Assembly: GCF_030388665.1 (NCBI RefSeq)
Contig: NZ_CP128846.1
Coordinates: 7,142,501-7,206,500 of the forward strand
Length of the DNA stretch: 64,000 bases
Source: Streptomyces flavofungini
GTDB lineage: Bacteria > Actinomycetota > Actinomycetes > Streptomycetales > Streptomycetaceae
Direction: 5' to 3'
The notes under the pieces are model-generated. The model was not told the DNA's origin, did not search any database, and worked only from the letters and a program-made list of their open reading frames with translations. Shown here in pieces: positions 57,131 to 64,000 of the stretch (the first letter of the stretch is position 1; each line of letters begins with the position of its first letter). Both the position numbers and the translations under genes were made by a program.

Positions 57131-57385
57131 GCCTCCCCCGAATCGGCGCTCCGCGCCTCGTCCTCAATCGCCGGACGGGCTTTTCCCCACCCACCCGCCC
57201 CTTCCTGCCCTCCGGGCGGGCTGAGAAGTGCCGGGGTGGGCCAGTAGGTCCAGTTCGGGCGGGCGGGTGGGAGAAAGCCCGTCCGGCGTTTGAGGACGAG
57301 GCGCGCAGCGCCGATTCGGGGGAGGCAGGGCGCACCCGCCGGTGACACCGGCCTGGAGAGCCCGTCCGGCGACTGAGGACGAGCC
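57131..57385. repeat. Long inverted repeat with ~70-bp arms plus an extra half copy
   Basis: Left arm 57131-57201 and right arm 57257-57326 are complementary with few mismatches; the cores are CGTCCTCAATCGCCGGACGG and its mate CCGTCCGGCGTTTGAGGACG. A shorter copy of the right core (CCCGTCCGGCGACTGAGGAC) follows at about 57358-57385. The region between the orphan gene and the 148-residue gene has no gene. The arms could form a very stable RNA hairpin ending both convergent transcripts. Confidence 0.8.
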
Positions 57386-57430
57386 GGGCCGGAGGCCGCG
57401 ACGTACGGCTCCCCGGCCCGGCCCGAGGGC

Positions 57431-57877
57431 TCAGCACTCGTAGCGCGTCGTGTGCTTGAACGACGAAGTCGCGCCGTCGAAGCCGTACGTGCCGCGGTAA
57501 GCGGGCGGGTTCTGGTACTCGCCGACGACGGTGATCCTCGTGGCGCAGGAACCCTGGCCGGCCCGCTTGGCGTCCAGGCGGATCGTCTCGCCGATGAAGC
57601 CGCCGGTGATGTCCCAGGGGGCGCCGCAGATGCCGGAGGTGATCTGGCCGCCGGTCACGACGTGCGGGTAGGTGTTGGGGTTGTACTTCACCTCGATGCC
57701 GAACGTGACCTGGCCGTTGTGGAGCGTGAGCTTGCAGACGGTGGAGACCGCCTCCGCCGAGACGTCCATCTGCGTGGCGAAGGCCTCGTCACGCGTCTTG
57801 ACCTCGGCCCCCTGCGGGTTGTGGAAACGGTGCTCCGCGTGGGCCTGGCCCTTCTGCTTGCGTGCCTGTGTGGTCAT
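57431..57877 (-). CDS. Protein of unknown function in the protease cluster (148 residues)
   Basis: A soluble protein without signal peptide or membrane helix, with a basic start (TTQARKQKGQAHAEH) and then a beta-rich domain including KLTLHNGQVTFGIEVKYN and YQNPPAYRGTYGFDG. It has four Cys, the last being its C-terminal residue. GTTC-free upstream sequence carries GGGAGGG before the ATG. It is third and last gene of the minus-strand protease cluster, 28 bases after the protease. Family not recognised. Confidence 0.7.
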   Translation of the reverse strand: MTTQARKQKGQAHAEHRFHNPQGAEVKTRDEAFATQMDVSAEAVSTVCKLTLHNGQVTFGIEVKYNPNTYPHVVTGGQITSGICGAPWDITGGFIGETIRLDAKRAGQGSCATRITVVGEYQNPPAYRGTYGFDGATSSFKHTTRYEC

Positions 57878-57905
57878 GGAACCCTCCCTCCGGGAAGTCG
57901 TGCCG

Positions 57906-59063
57906 TCAGGCCAGCTGCTCGGCGATCTCGACGCGCAGCAGCGCGCGGACGTTCTCGATGTGGTTGACGACGGTGACGGTCGAGGAGCCCGCGAAGAGCA
58001 GGCCGAGCGCCACGTTGTCGTGCGAGGTCACCAGGGAACCGGAGTCGCCGCCCGCGGAGATGTTCGTGGTCAGGATCTGGTCCTTGAAGCGGGCGGTGCC
58101 CGCCGTGCCGTAGTTCACGTCGACCGTCGCGTCCACGGAGATGATCCGGCCGAAGCTGATGTTCGTGGTGCGGCCGGACTTCTTGACGAGGTCGCCGACG
58201 GCCACGTTGGCCTTGCGCCGCCAGGCGCGCGGTGCCCCGCTGAAGTACTGCTCGCGGGTCGCGTCCTGGAAGTCCACGGCGCCGAGCGCCGCGTCCACGA
58301 CGTTGTTGTGCCGCTCCAGCGGGACCTGCGGAGCGAACTGGATCGTGATGAAGCGGTCCAGGGTCGCGATCCGGTCGGCGGGGTCCTGGCCGCCGTCGAA
58401 GACGCCGGGCTGCACGATGGCGCTGCCGAGCTGGGCCCGGTTGGAGTCGGCGAGGACGTGGTTGTTGGACAGGATGTAGAACTTCGCGGGTACGCCGAGT
58501 CCGGCGCCGGGCGGGTCCACGGACGCGCCGGGCAGGAAGTCGTACACCACGCTGCCGAGGGTGCCCGCGGTCACGCGGACGTTGCCGACCGAGAAGCCGG
58601 AGGGGCTCGGCCGCATCCGGCGCTTGAGGAGCTGCGGCTCGAACGCGCCGAGCCCGCCGAGCTCTTCGAGCCGGGGCTGGGACAGGCCGGCGAGCTGCTC
58701 GCTGACGCTGCCGTCGGGGTCGTACATCAGCGAGGAGCGGTCCTCGCCGCGCACGGACTTGCGCTGCTGGCGCTGCGCGGCCACATGGCCGACCGCCAGG
58801 ACGTCGGTGGGGGTGCCGTCGTCCATCTGGTGCGGGATCACATCCCGTTCGGGGAGCAGTGATTCGGGCACCTTCTGGGTGACGAACACGAGCACGGCGG
58901 GCTCGCCGGTGGGCTGTCCGTCGCTCCACTTCACTCCGTGACCGAAGCCGACCACGTTCGCGAGCGGCTCTTCGCGGCGCATGAAGTCGGCCATCGCCTG
59001 CTGGCGGGAGCTGTCGCTGAGCGTGCCGCCGGTGGGTCCTCGCATCAATTCGGGCTGGCTCAC
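57906..59063 (-). CDS. Trypsin-like serine protease domain protein with Nal1-type N-terminal domain
   Basis: A 385-residue protein. Residues 30-95 form a domain (ANVVGFGHGVKW, AVLVFVTQKVPESLLPE, GTPTDVLAVGHV) seen ahead of bacterial trypsin-like domains. The chymotrypsin-fold part has a full triad: His202 (ILSNNHVLA), Asp257 (NNVVDAALGAVD) and Ser341 (SAGGDSGSLV). There is no secretion signal, so it is probably cytosolic. It lies between a small gene encoding only the N-terminal-type domain and the 148-residue gene. AGAGG-type ribosome-binding sequence precedes the ATG. Confidence 0.8.
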   Translation of the reverse strand: MSQPELMRGPTGGTLSDSSRQQAMADFMRREEPLANVVGFGHGVKWSDGQPTGEPAVLVFVTQKVPESLLPERDVIPHQMDDGTPTDVLAVGHVAAQRQQRKSVRGEDRSSLMYDPDGSVSEQLAGLSQPRLEELGGLGAFEPQLLKRRMRPSPSGFSVGNVRVTAGTLGSVVYDFLPGASVDPPGAGLGVPAKFYILSNNHVLADSNRAQLGSAIVQPGVFDGGQDPADRIATLDRFITIQFAPQVPLERHNNVVDAALGAVDFQDATREQYFSGAPRAWRRKANVAVGDLVKKSGRTTNISFGRIISVDATVDVNYGTAGTARFKDQILTTNISAGGDSGSLVTSHDNVALGLLFAGSSTVTVVNHIENVRALLRVEIAEQLA

Positions 59064-59114
59064 GCCAGACCACCTCTTCCCCTTGTGGTGAAGTCCCGGG
59101 TCCCGGAGGACGTC

Positions 59115-59351
59115 TCAGGCGTCGCCCTGTGCGCCGACGTCGCCGATGGCGAGCACGCGCACGGGCACACCGTCGAGTACGTCCGGAACCACGTCCTCGT
59201 CCCGGAGCCGGTCACGGGGCACCCGGTGCGTGACGAAGACGACGATGACGTCAGCGCCCGAGTGCTCGTCCCTGCCCGTGCCCACTCCGGTGACGTTGGC
59301 CAGCCTCATCAGCCGGCCCTCATGGAGGCTGCGTGCCTGGTGTGCGTCCAC
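59115..59351 (-). CDS. Small protein equal to the N-terminal domain of the adjacent protease
   Basis: A 78-residue protein whose sequence parallels the protease N-terminal domain: LMRLANVTGVGTGRDEHSG, VIVVFVTHRVPRDRLRDED and GVPVRVLAIGDVGAQ line up with the protease segments around residues 30-105. GTG 59351 has GGGAGG about nine bases upstream. It is first gene of the cluster, 51 bases before the protease start. It could be an inhibitor, chaperone-like partner or remnant of duplication. Confidence 0.7.
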   Translation of the reverse strand: MDAHQARSLHEGRLMRLANVTGVGTGRDEHSGADVIVVFVTHRVPRDRLRDEDVVPDVLDGVPVRVLAIGDVGAQGDA

Positions 59352-59384
59352 TCCGGCTCGCCTCCCCGCGTGGGTGATGCGGTT

Positions 59385-59446
59385 CCGCAGGCGTACCTGC
59401 GGGATGCGGTACCTGGGTGTCTATTGCCGGGGCCACCGACGGTCAA
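59385..59446 (-). promoter_or_regulatory. Promoter and leader inverted repeat of the protease cluster
   Basis: On the minus strand TTGACC (59446-59441), a 17-base spacer and TAGACA (59423-59418) make a good promoter. Just downstream of the expected start, CCGCAGG-CGTA-CCTGCGG (59385-59402) is a perfect 7-bp inverted repeat, an operator or leader hairpin. The 236-base gap up to the SDR gene has no other feature. Confidence 0.55.
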
Positions 59447-59587
59447 GGTGTTCTGCGTGAAATCTTGCCTTTGCGGACGGTACGTGCCTGTTGACCTTGT
59501 TCACCAAGGCTCTTCCAGGAATGCGAAGTCCCTTCCGACCAGTGACGCGCACGCGACGTACGCCGCTTCACGTAGCCCGGGGCGGGC

Positions 59588-60403
59588 TCAGGTGCGCAGG
59601 TGGGACGCGCCGTTGAGATCCAGGACCGCGCCGGAGGCCCACTCGGCCATCGGCGAGGCCAGCCACACCACCGCCGCCGCGATCTCCTCGGCCGTGCCCG
59701 CCCGCCCGAACGGGCTCTGCGCCCGGATCGCCTCGCCCTCCGCCCCGCTCAGCCGGTGCGCGACCCGCTCCGTGGCGAAGAACCCGGGCGCCACCGACGC
59801 CACCGCGATCCCGTGCGGCGCGAGCGCCACCGCGAGCGACTGGCCGAGCGCGTGCACGGCCGCCTTCGTCGCCCCGTACGCCGGGTGGTCCGGCTCGCCC
59901 CGGAAGGCGCCGCGCGAGCCGATGTTGACGATGCGGCCGCCGGTGCCCTGGCCGATCATGCGGTGCGCCGCGAGATGGCTGAGGTTCGCGGTGGCGAGCA
60001 GGTTGACCGAGACGTGCCGCTGCCACAGCGCGGACCAGTCCTCGTACGAGGTGGTGGCGGGCGGGTGCGGCAGGTTCACGGCCGCGTTGTTCACCAGTAC
60101 GTCGACGCCGCCGAGCGCCTCGGCCGCGCGGTCCGCGACGTCCTCGGCCCCGGCCGGGTCCGACAGGTCGCCGCCCACGAGGGCGTGCCCGGACCCTGAC
60201 AGCGAGTCGAGCGTGGCCCGCGCCTCCTCCTCGCGCGAGCCGAAGTGCACCGCGACCCGGTCGCCGTTGTCCGCGAACGCCCGGGCCAGGGCGCGGCCGA
60301 GTCCCCGGGAGGCGCCGCTGACCAGGACGCGGCGGCCGGTGGCGGGAAAGGCGGGAACGGCGGTGTGCCTGCTCGCGTCGGTGGCCGTGTGCGCGTCGGT
60401 CAT
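59588..60403 (-). CDS. SDR-family NAD(P)-dependent oxidoreductase
   Basis: A 271-residue short-chain dehydrogenase. Cofactor motif GASRGLGRALA lies near residue 30, VLVNNAAVNLPHP follows, the catalytic Ser is in NIGSRGAFRG and the Tyr-Lys pair in YGATKAAV. The length and the terminal SGAVLDLNGASHLRT are typical of FabG-like enzymes. ATG 60403 is preceded by AGGAGG. It is divergent from the PhoX-like gene. Substrate unknown. Confidence 0.88.
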   Translation of the reverse strand: MTDAHTATDASRHTAVPAFPATGRRVLVSGASRGLGRALARAFADNGDRVAVHFGSREEEARATLDSLSGSGHALVGGDLSDPAGAEDVADRAAEALGGVDVLVNNAAVNLPHPPATTSYEDWSALWQRHVSVNLLATANLSHLAAHRMIGQGTGGRIVNIGSRGAFRGEPDHPAYGATKAAVHALGQSLAVALAPHGIAVASVAPGFFATERVAHRLSGAEGEAIRAQSPFGRAGTAEEIAAAVVWLASPMAEWASGAVLDLNGASHLRT

Positions 60404-60536
60404 GGGAGCCTCCTGGCGGAATGTGAGCATCCGGAAAACGACCGCCGAAGTCGGCCTTCGTTCAACCGCCGTTTATACGTGAGCGGGAATCTGTCGCCGA
60501 CAGCAGGCCCGGTCGCACGCGCCCCCAGGAGAAGAC

Positions 60537-62006
60537 ATGCCGTCGCTCACCCGCAGGGACTTCGCCAGACGATCAGCGATCACCGGGGCGGGCGTCGCCC
60601 TGGCGGGCAGCGTCGGCGCGCTCGCCACCGCGCCCGGCGCCCTCGCCGCGGAGGACCCCGAGGTGGCGGGGCCCGAAGGGCCCGAAGGCCAGGACGAGTA
60701 CGGCCACGGCCACGGCGCGCCGGGCTACGGCCCGCTCCTGCCCGACCCGAAGGGCCTGCTCGCCCTCCCCGCCGGATTCTCGTACCGCGTCATCACCCAC
60801 AGCGGCAGGACGAAGCTGGACACCGGGGAGTTCACGCCCTCGAACCACGACGGCACCGCCGCCTTCGAGGGCCCGCGCGGGGTGACCCTGCTCGTCAACA
60901 ACCACGAACTGGGCGGCCCCCGCACCCGCGTGAAGTACCCGGTGCCGCTCACCGACGGCCTCGTCTACGACCCGGCGGCGGCCGGCGGCTGCACGGTCGT
61001 CGAGGTCCGGCGCGGCGGCGAGGTCGCCGAGTGGGTCGGCGTCGCGGGCACCGCCACCAACTGCGCGGGCGGCTCCACCCCGTGGGGCACCTGGCTCACC
61101 TGCGAGGAGACCGAGGACCGGGCCGGCCAGAACGGCATGACCAAGGACCACGGCTACGTCTTCGAGGTCGACCCCTGCGACCGGCGCGCCAACCGCGACC
61201 CGAAGCCCCTCAAGGCCCTCGGCCGCTACGCCCACGAAGCAGTCGTCGTCGACCCCAAGCGCGGCCACCTCTACCTCACCGAGGACGCCTCCGGCCCCAA
61301 CGGCCTGCTCTACCGCTGGACCCCGCCGCACGGCTTCCGGCACGGCCGCGGCAAGCTGCGCGCGCTCGCCGACGACGCCGGTGTCCTCAAGGCCCTCAAG
61401 TGCTACGACTCCGGCGGCCGCTACGTCGACGACCTCGCCCGCGCCACGCGGATCGGCACCGTGTACGGCGTGGACTGGGTGGAGGTCGAGGACCGCGACG
61501 CGCGCGCCGTGCCGGTCCGCAAGCAGTTCGGCGCCGGTGCCGTCACCCGCGCCCGCAAGCTCGAAGGCATGTGGTGGGGCGACGGCGGCGCGTACATCGT
61601 GTCCTCGTACGCCCGCGCCGAGAGCCCCGAACAGCACGACGGGCAGGTGTGGTTCTACCACCCCGGCCGCCGCACCCTGACCCTGAAGGTGCTCATCGGC
61701 GTGAACCCCGACCCCGGCAAGGACGGCGCGTACGACGGCCCCGACAACATCACCGTCTCGCCCTACGGCGGCCTCGTCATCGCCGAGGACGGCGACGGCA
61801 TCCAGCACCTGTTCGGCGCGACGGAGCGCGGGCGGACGTACCCCATCGCCCGCAACGAACTGAACGTGGGCACCCCGGAGAAGCCGTCCTACAGCGAGTT
61901 CGCGGGCGTGACCTTCTCGCCCGACGGCAGGACGCTGTACGCCAACATCCAGACGCCGGGCATCATGCTGGCGATCAGGGGGCCGTGGCGGCGCCAGCGC
62001 CCCTGA
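60537..62006 (+). CDS. PhoX-like (DUF839) Tat-secreted phosphatase-family protein
   Basis: A 489-residue exported protein. The N-terminus LTRRDFARRSAITGAGVAL is a Tat signal. The mature part shows PhoX/DUF839 features: GFSYRVITHSGR, LLVNNHELG, GTATNCAGGSTPWGTWLTCEET and a final propeller block (GVTFSPDGRTLYANIQTPG). PhoX enzymes are calcium/iron-dependent alkaline phosphatases; activity of this copy is inferred. AGGAGA precedes ATG 60537. It is followed by a tandem array. Confidence 0.87.
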   Translation: MPSLTRRDFARRSAITGAGVALAGSVGALATAPGALAAEDPEVAGPEGPEGQDEYGHGHGAPGYGPLLPDPKGLLALPAGFSYRVITHSGRTKLDTGEFTPSNHDGTAAFEGPRGVTLLVNNHELGGPRTRVKYPVPLTDGLVYDPAAAGGCTVVEVRRGGEVAEWVGVAGTATNCAGGSTPWGTWLTCEETEDRAGQNGMTKDHGYVFEVDPCDRRANRDPKPLKALGRYAHEAVVVDPKRGHLYLTEDASGPNGLLYRWTPPHGFRHGRGKLRALADDAGVLKALKCYDSGGRYVDDLARATRIGTVYGVDWVEVEDRDARAVPVRKQFGAGAVTRARKLEGMWWGDGGAYIVSSYARAESPEQHDGQVWFYHPGRRTLTLKVLIGVNPDPGKDGAYDGPDNITVSPYGGLVIAEDGDGIQHLFGATERGRTYPIARNELNVGTPEKPSYSEFAGVTFSPDGRTLYANIQTPGIMLAIRGPWRRQRP

Positions 62007-62017
62007 CCGGCGGCAGC

Positions 62018-62108
62018 GTCCGTGCGATCGGGGGCGGTGTGTCCGTGCGACCGGGGGCAGTGCGTCCGTACGATCGGGGGCGGTGCGTCCGTGCGATCGG
62101 GGGCGGGC
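62018..62108 (+). repeat. Tandem array of about four 23-bp units
   Basis: Units at 62018-62040, 62041-62063, 62064-62086 and 62087-62108 read GTCCGTGCGATCGGGGGCGG with one or two changes each. They start 12 bases after the PhoX-like stop and run to just before the end of the convergent kinase gene. A GGGCGGGCTCGCCC hairpin closes the array. Not CRISPR: units are contiguous without spacers. Confidence 0.85.
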
Positions 62109-62130
62109 TCGCCCCTGCCTCACCCTCCGC

Positions 62131-64000
62131 TCACCGCGCGGGCGCGTTGACGGCGCGCGCGGACGTACCGTCGACGATCGCGTACCACCCGCCCGTGTCG
62201 GCGGCGAGCGCGGTGGCCGTGCCGTCCAGGCGCCACCGCGCCCGCCGCTCGCCGTCGCGCAGGCCGAGGGCGCGGACCTCGCGGCCCGCCGTGACGTAGA
62301 CGGTGTCGCCGCCGACGGCGGGCGGCTGCTGGCCGGTCGCCTCGAACGACGCCGTCCACAGCGGTTCGCGGCCGTCGCGCACGTCGACGGCCGCGAGGGT
62401 GGTGGTGTCCGTCCAGTGCACCAGGACGCCGTCGGCCGCCACCGGCCCGCGCGCGCCGCCCGCCCGACGCGGCCAGCTCGCGTCGAGGCCCGCCGACGCG
62501 TGGCTCCACAGCCGCCCGCCGTCCCGGGGGTCGAAGCCGACGATCCTGCCGCCGCCGAGCACCAGGCCGACCCCGGCGGCCTGCCCCAGGGCGGTCGTGC
62601 CCCGCCCCGCCTCCAGGCCGAGCCGCCGCCGCGCCAGCCGCTCGCCGTCCCCGACGTCGACGAGGTGCAGCTCGGACTCCTCCGTGAGCAGCGCGAACCG
62701 CGCGCCGACAGAACCCTTCCGAGGAAGCGTCACGGGGGCCGCCACCGCCCGGTCGTCGCCGCTGGGATACCGGTACGTCCAGCGTGCGCCGCCGGTGCGC
62801 GCGTCCACGCAGGACGCCCCCTCCACCAGCTCCGCGGGCTCCGGCGCGAGCAGCAGCGACGACCCGAGGACGGCGGGGGCCTGCCAGGCGGGCACGTCCT
62901 TGTGGACTCCGGGAGCGGTGCCGTCGGGCAGCGTGCGCAGCCGCAGCTCCGGGTCGTTCGACGAGCCGGTCACGTGCAGCGTCACCAGCCGCCCTGCCGC
63001 GACCGCGAACCACCGGGTGGTCCCCGGCGACGGCCAGGCCTCCCGCACGGGCCACGGCTTTCCCGTGCGTACGTCGACCGCCTCCGCGAGGACGTCCGGC
63101 GCGATCAGGAGCCCGTCGGCCACGCCCCACAGCGCGGGCTCGGACCGCGTACCGCCATCCCGCCGCCACCGCTCGGTGCCGTCGGCCGCCCGCACGGCGT
63201 GGACGGTGCCGTCGCCGAGCGTGGTGCCGCGCTTCGGCCCGCGCACCAGCACGGTGGTGCCCGCGAGCAGCAGCGCGTCCAGGCCGCCGCCGACCGCGTC
63301 GTCCAGGGTCAGGGTCCACCGCGTGGCGCCGGGGGCGCGCTCGCCCTTCCGCAGGCGCAGCGCGTTCTCCGCCGCCGGGTCCCGCGGCCCGGAGCCGGGC
63401 GGCCCGGTGCTGATGGCCCAGCCCATCAGCGCGGCGAGGCCGCCGCCCGCGACGGTGAGGGCGGAGCGGCGGGCGAGGGTGCGGCGCCGGTGGGCCCGGT
63501 CGGGGGCGGGGCGGTCCTGGGCGGTGAGGAGGGTGGGCGGCTCTGAGCGGGCCGCCGCGCGGGTGGGCGCAGCGCTGGGGGCGACGTCACCTTCTGGACT
63601 CGCCGGACCCTGCGGATCTTCCTGCGCCTCCGGACCCTTCCGCGCCTCCGGACCCTTCCGCGCCTCCGGGCCTTCCTGCGCCTCCGGGCCTTTCTGCCAG
63701 TCTGGGCCTTTCTGCCCGTCTGGGCCCGCTGGAGCTTCCTGCCCCTCCGGCTCCGCTGGACCTTCCTGCTCGTCCGGATCCTCCAGCCCCTCCAGCCCCT
63801 CCGGCCGCACCGCGGCGGCGACGAGGGACCGCAGGGGCTCGTCCCGCCACCACAGCGGGCTGCCGGGCCGCGCGGTCCGGCGCAGGACGTCCCCGACCTC
63901 GGGCCGCTCGGAGGGATCACGCCGGAGGCAGGACGCGACGAGCGCGCGCAGCCCCGCCTCCTCCGGGACGCCCCCGAGGTCGGGGTCCTCGTGGGCCGCG
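62131..64000 (-). CDS. Ser/Thr protein kinase with C-terminal PQQ-like beta-propeller (5' truncated)
   Basis: The frame is open to the window edge. The most upstream residues visible, LRALVASCLRRDPSERPEVGDVL (split by function), are subdomain XI of a protein kinase C-lobe. A Pro/Glu/Gly-rich repeated linker (KGPEAR units) follows, then one membrane helix (ALTVAGGGLAALMGWAI), then an extracellular propeller with PQQ-like repeats (AADGTERWRRDGG, DPRDGGRLWSHAS, DVRDGREPLWTAS). This is the common Streptomyces design of a membrane kinase with sensor propeller. A GTG at 63810 is internal, not the start. Confidence 0.82.
   Translation of the reverse strand, partial: AAHEDPDLGGVPEEAGLRALVASCLRRDPSERPEVGDVLRRTARPGSPLWWRDEPLRSLVAAAVRPEGLEGLEDPDEQEGPAEPEGQEAPAGPDGQKGPDWQKGPEAQEGPEARKGPEARKGPEAQEDPQGPASPEGDVAPSAAPTRAAARSEPPTLLTAQDRPAPDRAHRRRTLARRSALTVAGGGLAALMGWAISTGPPGSGPRDPAAENALRLRKGERAPGATRWTLTLDDAVGGGLDALLLAGTTVLVRGPKRGTTLGDGTVHAVRAADGTERWRRDGGTRSEPALWGVADGLLIAPDVLAEAVDVRTGKPWPVREAWPSPGTTRWFAVAAGRLVTLHVTGSSNDPELRLRTLPDGTAPGVHKDVPAWQAPAVLGSSLLLAPEPAELVEGASCVDARTGGARWTYRYPSGDDRAVAAPVTLPRKGSVGARFALLTEESELHLVDVGDGERLARRRLGLEAGRGTTALGQAAGVGLVLGGGRIVGFDPRDGGRLWSHASAGLDASWPRRAGGARGPVAADGVLVHWTDTTTLAAVDVRDGREPLWTASFEATGQQPPAVGGDTVYVTAGREVRALGLRDGERRARWRLDGTATALAADTGGWYAIVDGTSARAVNAPAR
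63618..63725 (-). repeat. Six 18-bp coding repeats in the kinase linker
   Basis: Six consecutive 18-bp units (63618-63725) encode six-residue repeats of the KGPEAR type in the juxtamembrane linker. Four units are nearly identical (CTTCCGCGCCTCCGGACC form), two are diverged. The length is likely variable between strains. Confidence 0.75.

Noticed and set aside
62018..62108. Possible CRISPR array
   Set aside because: Repeats are contiguous with no spacers and no cas genes nearby.

Overview
The window is a high-GC actinobacterial chromosome segment, almost certainly Streptomyces. Supporting signs are the strong third-position G/C bias, GTG starts, frequent leaderless-looking promoters, whiA, a single TTA (bldA-type) codon, Tat lipoproteins, and a conserved gene order of uvrC-rapZ-yvcK-whiA / gap-pgk-tpiA-secG / pgi / pgl-opcA-zwf-tal-tkt / ctaB / ctaA / sufR-sufBD-Rieske-sufCSUT / dapD / dapA. 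No rRNA, tRNA, CRISPR array, prophage or complete insertion sequence was found.

Layout. 1-5 kb is accessory: the end of an MmyB-type regulator, a PfkB sugar kinase, a Rieske lipoprotein, an XRE regulator, and a divergent secreted papain-like protease with a membrane-anchored partner. 5.1-10.2 kb is the uvrC-rapZ-yvcK-whiA operon, each pair overlapping by 4-10 bases. 10.4-13.4 kb encodes a secreted M14 carboxypeptidase. 13.6-17.7 kb holds lower glycolysis (gap, pgk, tpiA), secG and an RbpA-family RNA polymerase-binding protein. 17.9-21.6 kb has an MFS exporter, pgi and an MmpS-like protein. 21.6-28.3 kb (minus strand) is the pentose-phosphate operon tkt-tal-zwf-opcA-pgl. 28.7-35.6 kb contains heme O and heme A synthases, a truncated acyl-adenylate enzyme, a bldA-dependent amidohydrolase and a DrrAB-type ABC exporter. 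35.8-36.6 kb is a frameshifted aminoglycoside acetyltransferase pseudogene. 36.7-43.5 kb is the SUF Fe-S assembly operon headed by its repressor. 43.6-45.9 kb has an SMR pump with TetR regulator and an MFS pump. 45.9-50.5 kb has dapD, a lipoprotein, a SigE-family sigma factor with membrane partner, and dapA. 50.7-64 kb is accessory: GDSL hydrolase, ABM and SRPBCC proteins, secreted endonuclease, an orphan acidic 514-residue protein, a three-gene trypsin-like protease cluster, an SDR, a PhoX-type Tat protein, and a Ser/Thr kinase with a PQQ-like propeller cut by the window end.

How the genes work together. Central carbon metabolism dominates: pgi, zwf/opcA, pgl, tal, tkt, gap, pgk and tpiA make nearly a complete glycolysis/PPP cross-over set, with yvcK and rapZ as carbon/cell-wall regulators. 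ctaB and ctaA make heme A for cytochrome oxidase, and the SUF operon supplies Fe-S clusters, including those needed by the Rieske proteins here.

The most interesting items are: a CAAC-N6-GTTG operator over an apparently leaderless sufR start; a palindromic GC-rich element whose insertion duplicated an ABC ATPase/permease stop-start junction in frame; a protease cluster with a stand-alone copy of the protease N-terminal domain; a 70-bp-arm inverted repeat after the 514-residue orphan; and several short tandem arrays. Start sites and promoters are read by eye and should be treated as predictions.
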